Assembly: GCA_913052345.1 (NCBI GenBank) | Contig: CAJXDR010000064.1 | Location: forward strand, 1 to 6,610 | From: UBA4421 sp002470275 | GTDB lineage: Bacteria; Pseudomonadota; Gammaproteobacteria; Pseudomonadales; Azotimanducaceae | DNA length: 6,610 nt | Direction of reading: 5' to 3' | Notes under the pieces: model-generated | Database searches by the model: none | What the model saw: the letters and a program-made list of their open reading frames with translations, nothing else | What the model was told of the DNA's origin: nothing | Part shown: one piece after another, positions 5,463 to 6,610 of the stretch | Numbering within the stretch: position 1 is the stretch's first letter | Layout: each line of letters opens with the position of its first letter | Made by a program: the position numbers and the translations under genes

Positions 5463-6464
5463 ATGAGAGCCATCCAAATCAGACACCCTGGCGGGCTGGA
5501 TCAACTTCAACCGGTAGAACAAGACATCCCTGAACCAGGCCCCGGACAGATTCGCGTTCGCTGGCATGCCAGCTCTCTCAACTACCATGATCTGCTGGTC
5601 GCCAATGGCGGGATTCCGGTCACCGACGGCCGTATTCCTATGTCCGACGGCGCCGGAAAGATCGATGCCGTGAGTTCCGACGTGACGCGCTGGCAGGTGG
5701 GCGACAGAGTGATGTCGCTGTTTTTTCCGGATTGGCAGGAAGGCCGCCATCACCCGGAACGCACGGCAGCCGTAACCGGCGACACCATTGATGGCTGTGC
5801 CTGCGAATACGCGGTGCTGGCTGAAAACGCCGTCACCCCCATGCCCAAGAATCTCTCCTTTGCCGAGGCCGCCACGCTGCCCTGTGCTGGGCTCACAGCA
5901 TGGCACGCCTTAATGGTGCGCGGCAAAATGCAGGCGGGCGACACCCTTCTCGTCCAGGGGACAGGCGGCGTGTCCGTGATCGCCCTGCAGCTCGCCAAGG
6001 CGGCCGGGGTCTCTGTGATCGCCACCACCTCGTCCCATGCAAAAGGCGAACGCCTCGCGGCCTTGGGCGCGGATCACGTGATTAACTACGCAGATAACGA
6101 GAACTGGAGCCGTACCGTCAGCAAAATCACCGGCGGCGGCGTGGACCATGTCATTGATATTGGCGGTGCCGCGACGCTACAGCACTCCATTGCCGCTGCC
6201 CGCACCTCAGGCCACATTTCCCTAGTGGGCATTTTGGGCGGCGTTAAAGCCAACATTAATGTACCCATGATCTTTGCCAAACAGCTGCAGGTTCACGGCG
6301 TCGCGGTTGGCAGTGCAGCTATGCAAAACGATCTGACCCGTGCCATCGAGGCAGGCCGTATCAAACCAGTGATCGACAGTAATTTCGACCTGGCCCAGTC
6401 CGCCGAGGCCTTCTCCTATCAAACCAGCGCCCGACATTTCGGCAAGATCACGCTATCCATTTAG
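5463..6464 (+). CDS. Zinc-independent MDR oxidoreductase (quinone oxidoreductase / alcohol dehydrogenase-like)
   Basis: A 333-residue medium-chain dehydrogenase/reductase. The N-terminal GroES-like domain includes VRWHASSLNYHDLLVANG (32-49), the quinone-oxidoreductase signature in which the catalytic-zinc cysteine of true alcohol dehydrogenases is replaced; the four-cysteine structural zinc loop is also absent. CAGLTAWHAL (141-150) leads into the Rossmann domain, whose nucleotide loop is VQGTGGVSVIALQLAKAAG (164-182). GADHVINY (202-209) and the C-terminal RHFGKITL (324-331) are also family hallmarks. The enzyme would use NAD(P)H to reduce a quinone, enone or aldehyde, or run the reverse reaction. 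I choose the ATG at 5463 because AGAGG precedes it at good spacing and MRAIQI matches the usual MDR N-terminus. An in-frame ATG at 5442 would add seven charged residues (MNEKRRD) and has a weaker site. A role in the pathway is inferred from location only. Confidence 0.88.
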   Translation: MRAIQIRHPGGLDQLQPVEQDIPEPGPGQIRVRWHASSLNYHDLLVANGGIPVTDGRIPMSDGAGKIDAVSSDVTRWQVGDRVMSLFFPDWQEGRHHPERTAAVTGDTIDGCACEYAVLAENAVTPMPKNLSFAEAATLPCAGLTAWHALMVRGKMQAGDTLLVQGTGGVSVIALQLAKAAGVSVIATTSSHAKGERLAALGADHVINYADNENWSRTVSKITGGGVDHVIDIGGAATLQHSIAAARTSGHISLVGILGGVKANINVPMIFAKQLQVHGVAVGSAAMQNDLTRAIEAGRIKPVIDSNFDLAQSAEAFSYQTSARHFGKITLSI

Positions 6465-6610
6465 GGTTTTAGGGCAGCTAACGATTAACCTGGGATGCTG
6501 TCAGCGCACAACGCCATAGGCACGACCCGGTCGTCTTATCGCGTTGGAAAGCCCGAAAGAGTGTCTGTTCGGGAAAGGCTCAAAGGGCAGGATTAAGGCG
6601 GTTGTGGGTA
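6465..6610. other. Non-coding 3' end with weak hairpins
   Basis: No gene with a plausible start is visible in the last 146 bases. Two inverted repeats are present. ACGACCCGGTCGT at 6522-6534 gives a 5-bp stem with a 3-base loop. CCCGAA (6552-6557) pairs with TTCGGG (6568-6573) around a 10-base loop. Neither is followed by a T-run on the plus strand, so neither is a convincing intrinsic terminator, although either may mark the end of the MDR transcript. Confidence 0.35.

Noticed and set aside
5028..5906. 292-codon open frame on the minus strand across the GST end, the gap and the MDR start
   Set aside because: It is antisense to two well-supported genes, the translation shows no recognisable domain, and it is best explained as a GC-rich shadow frame.
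6461..6476. TTTAGGGTTTTAGGG telomere-like motif at the MDR stop codon
   Set aside because: Two short copies at a stop codon are within chance expectation and nothing else suggests a replicon end.
6522..6573. Intrinsic terminator for the MDR gene
   Set aside because: The hairpins have short stems and neither is followed by a T-run, so I record them only as weak inverted repeats.

Overview
The window looks like accessory catabolic DNA from a proteobacterium. GC content is fairly high and genes are tightly packed, with ATGA stop/start overlaps and GGAG/AGGAG-type ribosome binding sites. The gene set (MhpA-type flavin hydroxylase, extradiol dioxygenase, FAH-family hydrolase, GST) is typical of gamma- or betaproteobacterial aromatic degraders. 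A gammaproteobacterium is my best guess, but nothing in the sequence fixes the taxon.

Layout: bases 1-189 hold no convincing gene but carry a 21-bp tandem repeat (four copies plus a remnant). Bases 190-3277 are a minus-strand operon transcribed in the order TetR regulator, fumarylacetoacetate-hydrolase-family enzyme, FAD-dependent aromatic hydroxylase; each junction is a 4-nt ATGA overlap. An 82-bp divergent intergenic region (3278-3359) holds a near-perfect 16-bp inverted repeat, the probable TetR operator, placed over two candidate face-to-face promoters. Bases 3360-6464 are plus-strand: an extradiol (VOC) dioxygenase, a membrane-anchored glutathione S-transferase-like protein 21 bp downstream, and, after a 159-bp gap, a zinc-less MDR quinone oxidoreductase/alcohol dehydrogenase. 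The last 146 bases hold only weak hairpins.

How the genes could work together (inference): the flavin hydroxylase adds an ortho hydroxyl to a phenolic substrate, the extradiol dioxygenase opens the resulting catechol, and the FAH-family enzyme hydrolyses or hydrates the dienoic/oxo-acid product. The GST could isomerise or detoxify an intermediate, and the MDR enzyme could reduce a quinone, enone or aldehyde. The TetR protein probably represses both arms until a pathway compound binds it. The substrate cannot be read from the sequence. MhpA-like + extradiol + FAH combinations are known from phenylpropionate, flavonoid (naringenin) and other polycyclic aromatic pathways. No uptake, ring-activation or lower-pathway genes lie in the window.
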